From positions 15,199,231 to 15,263,230 of the forward strand of contig OZ034972.1 of assembly GCA_964030785.1 (NCBI GenBank): DNA of 64,000 nucleotides. Direction: 5' to 3'. This document shows positions 23,101-37,000 of this stretch, piece by piece. This stretch comes from Siderastrea siderea. Lineage: Eukaryota > Cnidaria > Anthozoa > Scleractinia > Rhizangiidae. Both the position numbers and the translations under genes were made by a program. The notes beneath the pieces were generated by a model. The model made no database searches, was not told the origin of the DNA, and was given only the letters and a program-made list of their open reading frames with translations. How positions within the stretch are numbered: position 1 is the stretch's first letter; each line of letters begins with the position of its first letter.

Positions 23101-26100
23101 ACTGCGTAGATTACACTGTAATTATTTCATCTGAGATACATACCTTTGTTGTAGAGCTTGTATCTTGTATAAGCCTTTTCACCTTTGTCCACTTTTGCTG
23201 CCCCAGAGCTTAGGGATTGCAGTTCTGTGGGTGGAATCCAAGCCTTGCTGATCTTCAAGCAAAATTGCCACTGTCGCTCTTTTGACATGGTCTCCTCCTT
23301 ATCAATCCAGTCATCAGCACACTCTACTCCAGCTGGTGGCGACCAACCAACTCCTCTTGACACATGAATGACATGATCCCTGTCCTCTGCATCAGAAAAA
23401 CTGACGCTTAGTTGCAATCCTCCAACAACTTTCTCAGCATAACTGTGAGGGGATGCATCATGTACACTGCTGTCGCTAGGCAGGTAAATGGGGAACCAAC
23501 CTTTGATTCCTGTGTAAAAAAGAAAACTTCCATCAGCATTGTGTGCATTTAAAAAAACTAATCAAAAGAACAATGGGAAACTGTGGATAGTCTAGCCAAA
23601 CGAATTTGCTACTCAGTGCTGTCAATGCACAATAACATATTGACACTCACAAGGTTTTTGTTTCGCTGGACTTAACATTCAGTTGTTTTTCATCATTTCT
23701 GAGACTTTGACACAATATTTATGTTACTTTCCCACAAGTTATCAAAATCTATGTGCGTTATTACCTTTTATTTCAATGAATAAGCAAATAAGACACAGAA
23801 TGTAACAATTTGATGCCAATTCAAGGATACTGTGCCAGCTACTTGTTTCCTTACCATAGGACTGCAGAGAATGGCATTTTTATAAGGTTTAATTAACATT
23901 TTAAAATTTTTCTAAACCAAGTTTAGAAGTGAGATGTTTATACCTGTTGTCCCTCACTGACCTCACATGCATAGAAGAAAAGTGACAGTTTAAACCCACA
24001 AATTATAAATTGATGATAAAATATGTCTGGATAATTACAGCTAAGTTGTAGAGCCTTTACAATGAAAATTGGCCATGATGATTCCTATGAATGACGCAGC
24101 TTGAGGATATCATATACCAGACTAACCTGTTTTATGAGTGAGAAGCATGACAAGTGGCACTGTTCCTACACCAAGAAGAACATCTCTCTCCCTTGCTGTC
24201 CTAGCCTCCCCACCTGACCTGGTCACGTGACCTCCACTCATCCCTCGCGACATTTGATGCCTGGTCAAAAATCAGAACACCGTGTGAGATGAACATTCTT
24301 CAATAATTTGACACATTATTTGTTTGTATATTATAATTTGCAAAGGTGTGTCATCACTGCAAATAGGGTGAAGAAATGCTGTCAAACAGACTTTTCCAGG
24401 GCATGAATTTGGGTGGTAGAAGAGTGTGCACTTGTCTTATAATTTTGTAAAAACTTTAAACTCACCAAACCTCAAATATCATTTCAGAATCTTCCAGTTG
24501 TTCTGCTAAACACAAATTTCCTTTTCCTCTGACACCAGATGGCACTATTATTGGTAACAATATGTCTGCATTATATGAAAACTCAGGGCTGAACGTCCGT
24601 GCCACAGTCCTTGTCACATGCTTGTGCTTCTTTCCCAGTGGGAACTGGATCACTATGTATGTATTAACGCCGACCTCAGCTGGGTATGAGAGGCTTGGGT
24701 TGGATTTTGCATGAAGAAGTGCTGCTGCCTATAAGCAAGAAACAGACTTAACTCAAACCTTGATAATTCAGACCTCAGATAACTGGACTTTTTGGTTATC
24801 CAGATTTTTCTGCAAAACTGTAGCTCGAATTTCTTCATGAGTATTACAGTGTAACAAGTAAGAAAAAGGAAAATTTTATTTTGGCTTGACCTTTCAAACT
24901 TGGCTATCAAAATGTACAAACTGCACAAACTGTTTCACGATTCTTGGATTTTATTAGCAAGTTGAAACTTAACCCATCATTTCTATTTTTTCTGATCAAG
25001 GAAGCAAACATGACTTGTGGCCCATAGTCCATGCTGTTCAGTCAGATTATACCATGCACACTAAAGACAAGTCACCTTGAGTCCACAAGCCTGAAACACC
25101 TCCAGTGATAAACAAACATGGTTGTCTTCCTCCTTCTGCACTGTGTGTCCTCCTGCCAGCTTCCCTGATCGCACTTGCTGATACTTAACAGTGACATCAC
25201 GCAGTCCACTATCATGCACTCTGTCCTGCCGCATGCCGTCCATCTCATCACCAGCAAGAACTGTCAGTGGCAAGGAGAATGTCAGGACATTAGCTTCACC
25301 TTGTTTCTGCATTGTTACCATTGCACAAAGCTTTGCAAGAGGAAGACTGGCCTGAAAAAGAAAATGACATACTAGATTGTAAAACTGTATGGTTTTGTCA
25401 GGGGTTTCATTACGCCTCAGCAGGCCGGGTGTTCAGGCTGTGAACCATCTGCCCATCTGCTCAAAGCCGATGGACTAAATTTTCTCCAAAAAATTCTGAA
25501 TGTGACAAGTTTTAATTTTTTGCTATTTCCACTCAAACGTGATCAAATAATTTTTCTACAAAATTATGCAGATACGCAGGCTAATTCTACCTGAGAGAAT
25601 GACATCTGCTAGAAAAATTTACTAAATAGGCCTATTTGCATTGAAATCAATAAAACAGCATTATCTAGAGTTCTCCACTAACTTATTTCATTTGCTAGTA
25701 GCAATGAAGCTTGCTGATTTCTCCTTACATGACCAAAGCTTCTAAAAACATTACATTTTCAATATGCTTTTTCTCCAAAACAAGCCAGTTACCCCCCCCC
25801 CCCCCAATTTTTTTGCTTCTCTGACATGAGTTGGTCTTATATAACTGAAGCAAAAATTGTCAAAAAATCTGAACATGGGAAGATTTTGGGTGCAAACGTC
25901 CTTAAATAAGATGCTGTGGTCCAAAAGGGTATCATTTTGGGCTGTTTAAAAAATTTTTAGCCTTACCTGTCTGAAGTAGGATGTAGATTATTTGCCGTTT
26001 TGGCCTGTGGGTGGTGGGGGTGGATTTTAGAAGTTAAGTCTGCAACTAGGTTATCAAAAGTCATACATTTTCAACTTAAACAGGGTGTGGGCATGGAGTC

Positions 26101-29100
26101 TGCACACCCCTACACATGTAATAAACAGACCGCAGACATGTGGACATGGGATGAGCTTTTGCTTTTTTAGGCGAATAGATGTGGCTTTGGATTAATTTAT
26201 TAACATCCTTGGCCTGATTTGTACTTCAATAATATGAATGATAAGCCTTACATTAACACTGGCAAATAGTTTCACTTTGGTTTCTTAACTTACATCACAT
26301 TTTTAAACATATTTAGCACTTGGAAATCATACTCAGAAAACTGCTTTCTTAATGCATTGTTGCCTTTGAAGACCCATGCCATGTGACAACAAATCTAATG
26401 ACCTGATCCACTCACGTGTGGAAAATATCCCAAAACTTATAGGTTGTTGCTACGAGGGACATCATTGATGACGAATGTTGCAAATGGGTGACAACAAAAG
26501 AATGAGAAAGTGCATCTCAAAAACCCTGTTAATCTGGACACCTAGTTAATGTGGCCACATTTTTATGGCTGCTGGTGACCAGATTAATGGTTTTCCACCA
26601 TATTGACTGTTGCATACCTTAGCCACCATTTGATCTCTAACATTTGGATAGTAGTATCTTCTCCACAGTTCAAAAGGAACTCCACCTGACCCTGGGATGG
26701 AAGGAGCTGCCACCCATGAACCAGAAAATGCTGCAAGCAAGTGCTTCTGGACTGGAAATCCTTGAGGCAGCCTGAATGAGTGTCTTGCAACATCATGAAA
26801 TGCTGGATCAGGCACACACAGAGTGGTGGGAGTACGGTGAGGCTGAAGGTTTGGTATTGCTTGTGGAATAAATGACGACTGAGTTCAGTTTTAACATGGA
26901 AGTATCAAAAACACTGTGAAACTCTATTACAGCTCTGTATTTTCTAAAAGCTGGACTGTTGGTTTTGGACTGCATCTGGATTGAATATTTAAGTAATGGT
27001 ATCCTCTGATAAGAGATGACATTTGTGCCCAGGTAAAAAGGCAACTTAATCTTAGCTAGTTTACAAGCAATCTCCTCAAATAACTGAAAATAAAAATTTC
27101 ATTGAAAACAATTGCAACGTGGTTAAGAATCCCAACTGGCATGAAGCAGATGAGTTAGGTTGGCTATATCACAAGCATGGCTATGATGTTGAACTCGTGG
27201 CCACTGTGAAACATCTCCAATGAACCTGTGACATCTAAATTTCAAGTTTAGTGTCCTAACTACTTGGGCAAAAAGAGACATGTTGGTCATGGTCAAGTAA
27301 AAGAAAAGATTGCACATAAGATAAAGTTACAACTTGTAATCAGACCTGTAATAATTACAAAATTGTTCAATAAAAACTATTTAGAATGTTACATTACAAA
27401 TGGGTGATCATAAAGCTTTGCTTAGAGAAACGTCCACTTTGTGTTGTTTAACCAAGAACTCAACAAACACTAACCTTCATTTTCAGTATCACTGGGTTGT
27501 TGGTGCCTTTGAAAAGGAAAGTGGTACTGAACAAAACAGTCCGTTTCACCCCAGACAGTGCTGCTGAATACTGACAAGCCTCTGATGTCCTCAACTGTGA
27601 TCTCAAACTGATGTTCCACTGTAATAAAAACACAAAATTTGATTTTCTTTCACTTGCACTCAAATGTAACTTGCTCACAACAGTTTTATCAAGCCCAGGA
27701 AAAGTCCCAAATGAAATCCACATATAGAAGTACGTGTACATGTATGCACTGCAAAATAGTGCTTAAAACAAGCTGCTCTGACCATTTTTATGTTCCTATC
27801 TTTCAAAGAACCCTTGCCTCATGTATTTGTGATGTTCATTTCTTTCTTTTTTTTGGGGAGGGGGGGGGAAGTATGTTTTATTTTTCACCTTAATGCAGTC
27901 ATACTATTCTGCCATCTTAACAAAATATTGCACTGCTTACCAAACTCTTGATTTTCTAATAAATGATGACCATCACTGCCATCTTCTGTTCTAACCCTGT
28001 AAAAAAGTTGAACAAGATATGATGAAAATACAAATAAAAAATTAATGCTGTTTTCCTGTTCTGGCATTATTGAAAGACTCAGAACTCAGGGCATTAAAAA
28101 GAAAGCTAAAATATGAAAAACAGCCAAAGAAATGACATGAACTTTAAGTAAAGTAGGACCAAACTTTATTAGCCCAATGAATGACAGCATGAATAAAAAA
28201 CTGTCATCGTCATATTTTTGAAGGACCCATGGGGGTAAAGATGTCATATGATTCCACCCAAGGAAAGAAAAATAAGTAGAAGTAACCAATCTCCATTTTA
28301 ATTTTTTGAGCCATGACAAATGTTACATATAGATTAATCAACCTGCAGCTCAGTGGTTACAGCAACTGGTGTAGTCAAGGGTGCAACTCCCATCGGGGAG
28401 TCAGATTTTTTCTTTGTCCCCATTTAATGAGATGCTAATTACATACTTTTATCATGTTGTGTCATTTTACCATATAAGGGGAAGAGTACACACAACATAG
28501 GCCTGCAAATGACACTGTACAATTCCAGTCTAACCGGTGTTTTTCTGCAGGAGGGTGAAGCAAAAACAAAATGCAATGGAATAATAAACCTCTTATTTGG
28601 TGTTTTGGTTGATAATACGTGCAGACATTTTACTCATTGGTCGCAATGCAACTCATAAAATATCCGCGTTTATTATCTACCAAAACAATAGGGTGTATTT
28701 CTTTAACACAAACAGAGATACATGGATATATGCTTGGTACAGGAAGGGCTAACTCAAGTGATAAGGAACAGGAGTATTTTATTCAAGGATGTTATCCTAG
28801 TATATAAAACAGAACCTTTGAGTATCAAGATGATGATCTGGGCGTGACCCCATTCCAACTGGGACGTCTCCTCCACATTTCAGTGTCAGGATGGCTGCAA
28901 TCTGATATAATAATAAAACATGGAAGTATTAACCCTATTCAGACCGGGATGGGGGGGGGGCGATTCTGCCCACATAGACTTTGGACGTTTATAACTTTTT
29001 TAATAAGCAAGCTAATGCCACCAAACTTGGTGGCTTTTCCTAAAATTTATCTGGCAACCATTTGGTATAGCAATACCTTGTCAATTAAGTTTGACATTAC

Positions 29101-29633
29101 CATGGCAACCACTTTTTGACAAGTGCTTTTTTCAGAATTTTGAATTTCTCTCATTTTAATTTTTATTACTTTTTTGAAGTAAATTTTGCATTTTTGGATT
29201 ATTTCTGTGTTAATTTACTGATTTTGATCACTTCTTGACGAATTTTGGCGGTTTTGGAAGGTTTTCGAAAAATCAAGAAATCCAAGATGGCAGATCCAAG
29301 ATGGCTGCTGTTTGAGAACAAAAAGCTATTGTGACATCATATGACATCGTCAGCTGATGTTGCGGACCTTGATGGAAACATTTTTGGACGTACTATCTGT
29401 CCTTTAGGTTTTGTTGTCATAGCTTTAATATTCTCTATTCTCAGGAGTTAAGAGGTGGGGGCAGAATCTGCCCCTTCCCCCCCCCCCCCACCCCCGGTCC
29501 CACAAGAGCAAAAAAAGCCTGGTCTGAATAGGGTTAACTAAGCTATCATGGAAATATTTTACATACAAACAGTTGGCCTACAAACAACTTGAGAGCATGT
29601 GATGGGTGGCAAAAGAGAGAAGAAACATCAAGA

Positions 29634-29666
<33 letters not shown>

Positions 29667-32600
29667 CCAGAGGAAAGGGCACTTTTGTAACGAAAAAAGG
29701 GAACTTTCGTAACGAAAAAAGGGAACTTTTGTAACGTCGGGAACTTTTGTAACGAAAAAAGGGAACTTTTGTAACGATTAATGGGGAACTTTTGTAATGA
29801 CAGGGAACTTTGGTAACGGCAAGGAACTTTTGTAACGTAGAAACAGGGAACTTTAGTAACGAGTGTAGGGACAGTGTCGCACAGTCACCTATTTAATCAA
29901 CCTAGAAAAATGGGAATTGTTCCAATAGTCAAATCTCTTTGCTGATTTCGCCAAAATACATCCTTACAACCTGCTGTTAACGATTTCTTAACAAAACTAG
30001 CTGTATCACCTCAGCGTCCGTACGGAATTTAAGCGGCAAAATTCCACACGTTTGTCCATACTATTTACCTACCAGTCAGTTTTTTTTTAAATTTTTGCCA
30101 AGCCTAAGCTGCATGTCAAAAACATGACAAACATTTTTCAGGCAGGCTGAATTCATATAGATTATACCCACTAAGGAGCTCTATCCCTTTTCCGGACAAA
30201 AAAATAATAATTTTCCAATCTTTTTCCAGGTCGGATAACCTGAAATGATTGGTATACTGCACTTAGTTGAAACTGCGACTACGACATTTGTTGGACCTCG
30301 TGCACACATAAACCCTCAATTTCAACTACCTTTTAGTCAATTTTTTGCTCTAAAAGCAAGATGCAATGAACGGTCATTTTCATAAGAAAAGAACCGTCTT
30401 GGTCCAACAAACTGAATGTAAGTGTTGTTACACAAAAATCAAAAACTGAAAATAAGGAAAACTAAAAGGGTTTTTGGGTTGTTACAAGAATTAAAAGAAC
30501 ATCATATAATTAGTAAACACAAAGAACAAGCGAGCTGGTTTAGGTGTGACTATGCGTCAGTGGATTCTGTGGAAGGGAGAAAGCCTTTTGACATGCCATG
30601 AAAAATAATACAACACTTAAGAAAAGGCAAGACCAAGAAGTGAAATTTAAGATTTGTGATTGTTACGGGCCAGTGATAGGTTGGAAAAGAAATAACACAA
30701 ACGTCTACCTGTGTTTTCTATCTCACACCAGCTGTTTCTAAGCCATGCGACGTTTATGTATAAAAATGTTTGAACGGTCTAGCTCCTGTGTACTTCCAGA
30801 GCTTGTTCACAGCCTTAACACCTGGCGTAATAATTAGTCGCAGGTCCCAAGTGTAGGGTTGCCCTCGCACAAGATGCCTCGCAATTTGATTTATGCGCAC
30901 CTTAGTTTTTTTTTTTCATTTTTTATGTAAATCAAATTTTTCTTATTTTAATTTTATTTTTTCTTCACTGTAATTATAAGTTATTATCGTCAAGAAACGT
31001 TGCAAATTGGTTTTCAAAATCCTCAGGAGAAAATCAATAAATGTACTTGTAATTTTATTCTATCCTGCGTTCAGGTAAGGCAGTGTTCACCTTGCACTCT
31101 TATTGCGTAGGCCCACAAATTGCTATGGAACTTCAACGTTCATGTGGCATAAAATAGCCCTATTTAGCTTGGGAGGTGGGGAGAACAAAGTACCCATGCT
31201 CAATTTGAACGCTAATAACTTTGTAATATGCAAGCAAAAGCCACCAAACTGTGTTACTTTCCTTAAAATTTGTCTAGAAACAATTTGGTGTGACATGTCC
31301 TTGTTCATCCAATTTGTTGTTACCATGGCAACCATATTTTGACAAGTGCTTTTTCACAATTTTAAGTTTTACTGTTCTAAACGAAAAATTCTATTTCCAC
31401 TTCGCTAACTTTTACATTTTTACACCATTTGAGTCTTCTTATGTTGCTTTTCAATGGTTATTGACCAATGTTAATGGTTCCTTATGGTTTTAGAAAAAGC
31501 AAGGAATTACGTCAGGTGACGTCATCAAATGTTGTTATTGAACCTCAAAGGAAACGTTCTGGGACACCTATATCATCCTCGAGAATTTTGTGTCAAGGCT
31601 TTAACACTCTCGGAGTTGGATCCAATTTTTGTCCTCACAATTCGTTACCTCGGACGTACAAGGGATGGGGGGCGGGGGTGCCAGCCCCTATAAGGTTTTT
31701 CTTGAATTTTCCTAATATGATTCTTCATCAGCACCTGCCATTTTCAGTAGTTGTACGCATATCCCTTACACACATTTTGACATAAGTTTGGTGAGAATCC
31801 TTCACTACGGTTACGAGATATGACGTCATAAGTAGCAGGTGGTCAAGCCATTTTTGAGTAAAAATGCATGTTGTTAGGTGATAAAAGATAAAGCAAAGTG
31901 CTTAATTATGTCATATTCTACTTGTCTAGCATTAAAAATGGCAATTTCCGCCTTTTTATGAGAACTTCTACAATACGTGGCGTCACAGGCCCCCAGCAGC
32001 GCCACAACCCATAATATATAACTCATCTTGTAGAGCACATCACAGACTAAAGGCAAAATCTTTTCAAAACATGGTAACATATAAGAAACCCAAGAGGGGT
32101 TCCATCATCCCCCTCCTCCTATTGTACCACGCTGGGGGTGTGACTTTTCCCGTGCGTCCAAGGGTCACGACTTCAGTCAAAAAAAGCTTCATGCTATATG
32201 TTACATTTTAAGATCATTTTGATCATTCATTTATTGGTTTGAATTACTTTTAGGCCAATTTTGGTGGTTTTGAGAGGTTTTGACAAAAACATGAAATCTT
32301 AGATGACGGATTCAAGATGGCCGCCATTTTGGCAATAATGACCTAATTACCCACATCATGTGATGTGATCAGGTCATGTTGCGAACTTCAAAAGAAAGAT
32401 TTTTGGACGTGCTATCGAAGTTTCGTTGTCGTAGCTTAAACTTTCTTGGAGTTAAGAAGGCGGCATTTTGTGCCTCCTCCAAGCTCGGGAACAAAAAAAG
32501 CCCAAGCTGAATAGGATTAAGAGTGGACCCTGTAACAGTTAAAAGTGGAATATTTAGCAACTTTTAACTGCTACTGCCGTTTATTTGAACAGATGATATT

Positions 32601-34022
32601 GAATGGCGCAAAATAACTTGAAAATACCGTTCACCACTACAATGTACGTAAATAGTTAAAAAAAAAAATTAAAGACATTAAGACCCCATTCGGAACCTCT
32701 AGCTAATTAAGGGCAATGATATACAAAGATATCAATCAAGGATAAGTTACAAACATTAAAAAAGTCAAACGAAAGCAGAGAAGTATGTACAAAGTTTCCT
32801 GCAGACCAGTAAATAGTTCAAAAGGTTGTCCTAACGTTGCGCTACAAATCAGACCGCGTGAAGGCTTGCACCACAAGTTAAGTGGGTGATACTCAATCAT
32901 CATCATCTTGTTTATCATTCTTTCGTTCATCTTCTTTTTACTTGAAGTAAAAGGTACACGTTCTTCGTAAAAACTTTTACTACTAAATGCACTCCTCTGC
33001 AATATTTTATTTGAAGTTGTCCCGGAGCTATGCCCTCTTTCTTGTACGACAAAACGATGGTTGTCTCGGGTACTGTAAAACTTCACCGTTTTGTGCATTG
33101 CTTTGGAAATGTTTCTAAGCAACAGAATAGCTCACAGGCAGTCAGTTGTATAGTACACAATTAGTATTACTCGTTTTTACTATAATTCAGCCATACATTG
33201 AGCCGTATATACAGTACCTGCAACGATACACCCTTACCGCCATTACCGCGAAAAGCGCCGAAGTAGAATAAATACATTTTCACAGCTCTAACTCCTCTTC
33301 CTTTTTTTAGGACAAAGTTCAATTTTTGGTCAACTATTTCTATCATACCAAAGTTTAACTTGATTGCATTAAACTTCACAATCTCTCAAGAAATTATTGT
33401 GAAACCACCTTCTGGAACTTCTAGCAAATAGGGAACTTTTGTAACATCGCCACTTTTTTGACATTAGTAACTTGAAATCTCCATAAAAAAAAAAATTATC
33501 CGATTCACTCCCAGTTTTCTTTGTTGCAATGGCAAAACATAGCTTCAACGTCCCCTAAAATTATAGCGCGATTGACCGCCTTAAATTGTCAAACTCATTT
33601 GTTCAAATTCGTGATGTAAAAAACGGGCTTTTTCCGAATCGTGATTCTTTTCATGGACATGAAAAGTCAAACACATACACTGCAGATTTTTGTGAGCCAA
33701 AATAACTCAGATTTAAAGTGCTGTGGTAATTGAGAGAATCGTTTGGCGCATAAATGGTAAGGCAATAGCTACAATTTAGCACAGAAATGGATTTTATTGC
33801 TTTTAAACAAACAGTTACCACAACATAGGGCACTTTCGTAACCTCTCGAGAACACATCAGAGCCTAATACATGCAGATTTGTGTGGTATTGACTGACTAC
33901 TTGCATGCAGTGGGTTTACAGCAGTAAGTATTTCCATGATTTTATTTAGTTTTTTCTGCAAAGATCTAAGCATAGCTATCATCAAGAGAGACAAAAGTTA
34001 CAAAAGTGCCTGACTTTTCTCC

Positions 34023-34085
<63 letters not shown>

Positions 34086-37000
34086 TGGCTGTTCACATAC
34101 TATTGAGTAACAGCCATTCAGTCATTCAGCAGAAATATGTACTGACGACATACTACTGGTGTAACCCTCGCATGGACCAGCCTCCCATCCAAGGAGGAGT
34201 AGCAATACTCATTGTCAATTTCATGCCACAGAAACCAGGCTTACAAGCAACTTTATCATTCCACTGACAATGCTAAGACAGGAAAAAATTACCTGGTCCT
34301 CTGAGCCCATTGCTAAAAGAACCCCGAGGTGACCATGCTGTGTACGAGTAAACGGGTTGGTAACAGCACTCCACTCATCAACAGCTATAACAGGATACTG
34401 AAAGAAACAAGTGTCACAAATGACAGTAGTATACATCAACCTAGTTATGACTTCAAGCTCTTAAGATAGATTATCCCTTTTCCCTACAATTCTGAGCAAT
34501 TTTTGTCTACATCAATCCCTAACCACTGGGCATTATTCAGTGATCATGGTTTAAGAAAACATTGCTGTCATTGATAATTAATTATCCCAAAAAAGTTCTC
34601 TTAAACAGGTTCAACCCTCAGTTATTCCTTATCCCCTAGTTTTCTTTTTGCTTGTAAACCCTTATTCCTATGTCCCTTATCAAAAGAAAAATTGCATACA
34701 TGTACACACTTCGCCAAACCCGAAGAAAGGAAACAGTTTTTAAGGTGCCCATTAGGAGAAGAACAGAATTTTAACATAGACAGAGAGAATTTTTTATTAC
34801 AAATCTGTAACATGCAACAAACTCAAACCTTTGACTTAAGTAGTGTTGTTGTGATCTTGGGGTCCCTGTATGATAAGTACAGTTGGTGCAGTGGTAACTT
34901 CACAAGTCCTAACAACTAATCAGAGAACAACAAACTATATTCAGATAGATTTCATGAACTCAAGGCAAAAGGAATTCAAGTTTTGTTAGTTTTTTCAGAC
35001 AGATTATCCCTTATCCCAATGATTTTATCCAAATTTAATCTTCGTCCCATAGCTAGGTGTTCTGTAAGGCCACAAAAAATAGTTTTTAGAAGCGGAATAA
35101 GAGTGTAGATAATTTTTCTAGTTTACTTGGTTGTTATTAATTTTGTTATTACTCTTAAATTTACTCTTTCTCTTCCAGAGTCAAATCTATACTCATTAAA
35201 TATGCATATTTAAAAATCAGTCCCAAAGACAAAAGTCTGGAAAATTAAAACGTCTAGATAATCCTGATAATCAAGCGTTCACTTCTTTCGGTACCATCTG
35301 TATCTCGATGTTTTTGGAAAATGCAATTTTGTTGTTGTTGTTTTGACAGTGGTTCGACACTTTTGAAGGACATATTTTAAGGCTAAACCTGAATTAAAGG
35401 TATTGGATAGATGATGACTAGCTTTACCTGATCACCATGGTCATGCGGGCCAATCCTGTTCCAAACCTCAATGATCATGAAGTTATTACAGACTCGCTGC
35501 AGCAGTGATGAAGATAACAGCACTGGTGCAACCTACAATGTAAAAAAATATTTAACAGTACTTCATTTCAATTTATGTTTTACAACAAAAATTTTAAAAT
35601 CAGCTAACCATCTGATGCTAACCTGTTTAAACCCAAATGATGGATTTGTTGCCCCCCAACAAACTCTTGACTTAGACACCTCATCACACCAGAACATGCG
35701 GCAAACAAGGTAAAGGTTGGTCTTGGAAACAAATCCTTGCTTGCTATGGAAACCAGGTTGGACTAGAGCGCTGCCCTCTGGTACCCACAGCAAAGTGTAT
35801 AAAGTTATTGGATGTCTGTCATGATCAGAAGCACCATCAAATTTGTCAGTTACTTTGGGTAGCAACCTGTCTGATGATTTGATGATATTAGGTGCCTTAT
35901 GAGATGATACACCAAAGACTTGGCCAACTACTTGAGCAGGTTTGGTAACTTGTACACGGTCAGTTGTCTTGGTAGGTGTTGTTGTAGTTGGGAGAGGAGG
36001 CTTTCTGTGTGTGCTTGGTTTAATATGAAGCTGCTTTCCATCTGTCATCAACTCTACTTTGACCTAAAAACCACATAATAAACAAATGCAGGCAAAAATA
36101 TGAGGCAACTCAGAGTAGGATAAGAGAAAATTCAAGTTTGTTTGTACAGGTTAAACTATGTAGTTCATTTCATATAATCAAAAGGTTTACTTATAGCCCC
36201 TAGAGAAAAGCCTGAAAAGTTGTAAAAGTACTAAAAGTTGTAATCCAACTAACTGACGACCATTAATTTGCACTGTTTCTTGCTACATAAGATATGAATA
36301 TGTCCTTTTTCCAGGTTTTAACGAGGTATTTTACAGACTTTTTTACTCAGGACATGATATGATGTTGGCACACATGACATACCAAAGGGTATCACGGTAC
36401 ACTATAAGTTGATTTCAAAGCAGTCAAGATATAATGATATATTCAAGATATATATATATTATTTGCCGGCCGGGAGGTCCGTATTGAGAAAAACTGTGCC
36501 AGAGGTCTTGAGTACGGCCCGAGGCCGCAGGCCGAGGGCCGTGCTCAAGACCGAGGGCACAGTTTTTCTCAATACGGACCGACCAAGGCCGGCAAATAAT
36601 ATTTTTATTTTTTTCTTGTTGTTTTTCAAAAGTTAAACGTGTCTTGTTTTCGGAAAGCAACGTTTTGCAAGCGCGCGTAAAATGAACCATGAAAAGAAGC
36701 CGTTTGTGACACCAGAGCAGCAAAATACGCTTTTTTACTCTGTTAAAACTCAGAAATCACAGGAAGCAATATAACTAAAAGAAACCCCTTTATTTTCCCA
36801 AATTTCGATACATGTAGCTAACTCCTGCTCGATTTACTCAAATGTTTGTCGAAAGGGAAGAAGCGATTTACATTGTACAACCTTCGGTATTTTAACAAGA
36901 AATTTTGGAAAGAAAGTTTTTAACGACAATGTACAAAAAATTTCAGAATTCTAAGTTTCGGAGAACGTTTTAAAGATTTTAAAGGTTTTAAAAACCCATT

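Larger units (their letters stand above)
29667..34025. mobile_element. 4.4-kb element bounded by (GA)n, with GGGAACTTTTGTAACG arrays (intron 18)
   Basis: The left end is CCAGAGGAAAGGGCACTTTTGTAACG-like, and the right end, reverse-complemented, is CCAGGAGAAAAGTCAGGCACTTTTGTAAC-like. Both sit directly against GA microsatellites (29632-29666 and 34026-34081). About eight GGGAACTTTTGTAACG units follow the left end (29686-29861). Related units recur near 33431 and 33828. It contains a LINE scrap and a TTAA-type element. No transposase was recognised. Confidence 0.65.

Noticed and set aside
29461..29500. CRISPR-like or G-quadruplex arrays from C/G runs
   Set aside because: The runs at 18083, 21017, 25793, 29479, 61886 and 63252 are plain homopolymers without spacers or repeated G-tract geometry.
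32736..33122. 128-residue minus frame as a transposase of the 4.4-kb element
   Set aside because: It has no DDE/D spacing, zinc finger or other transposase motif that I can recognise.
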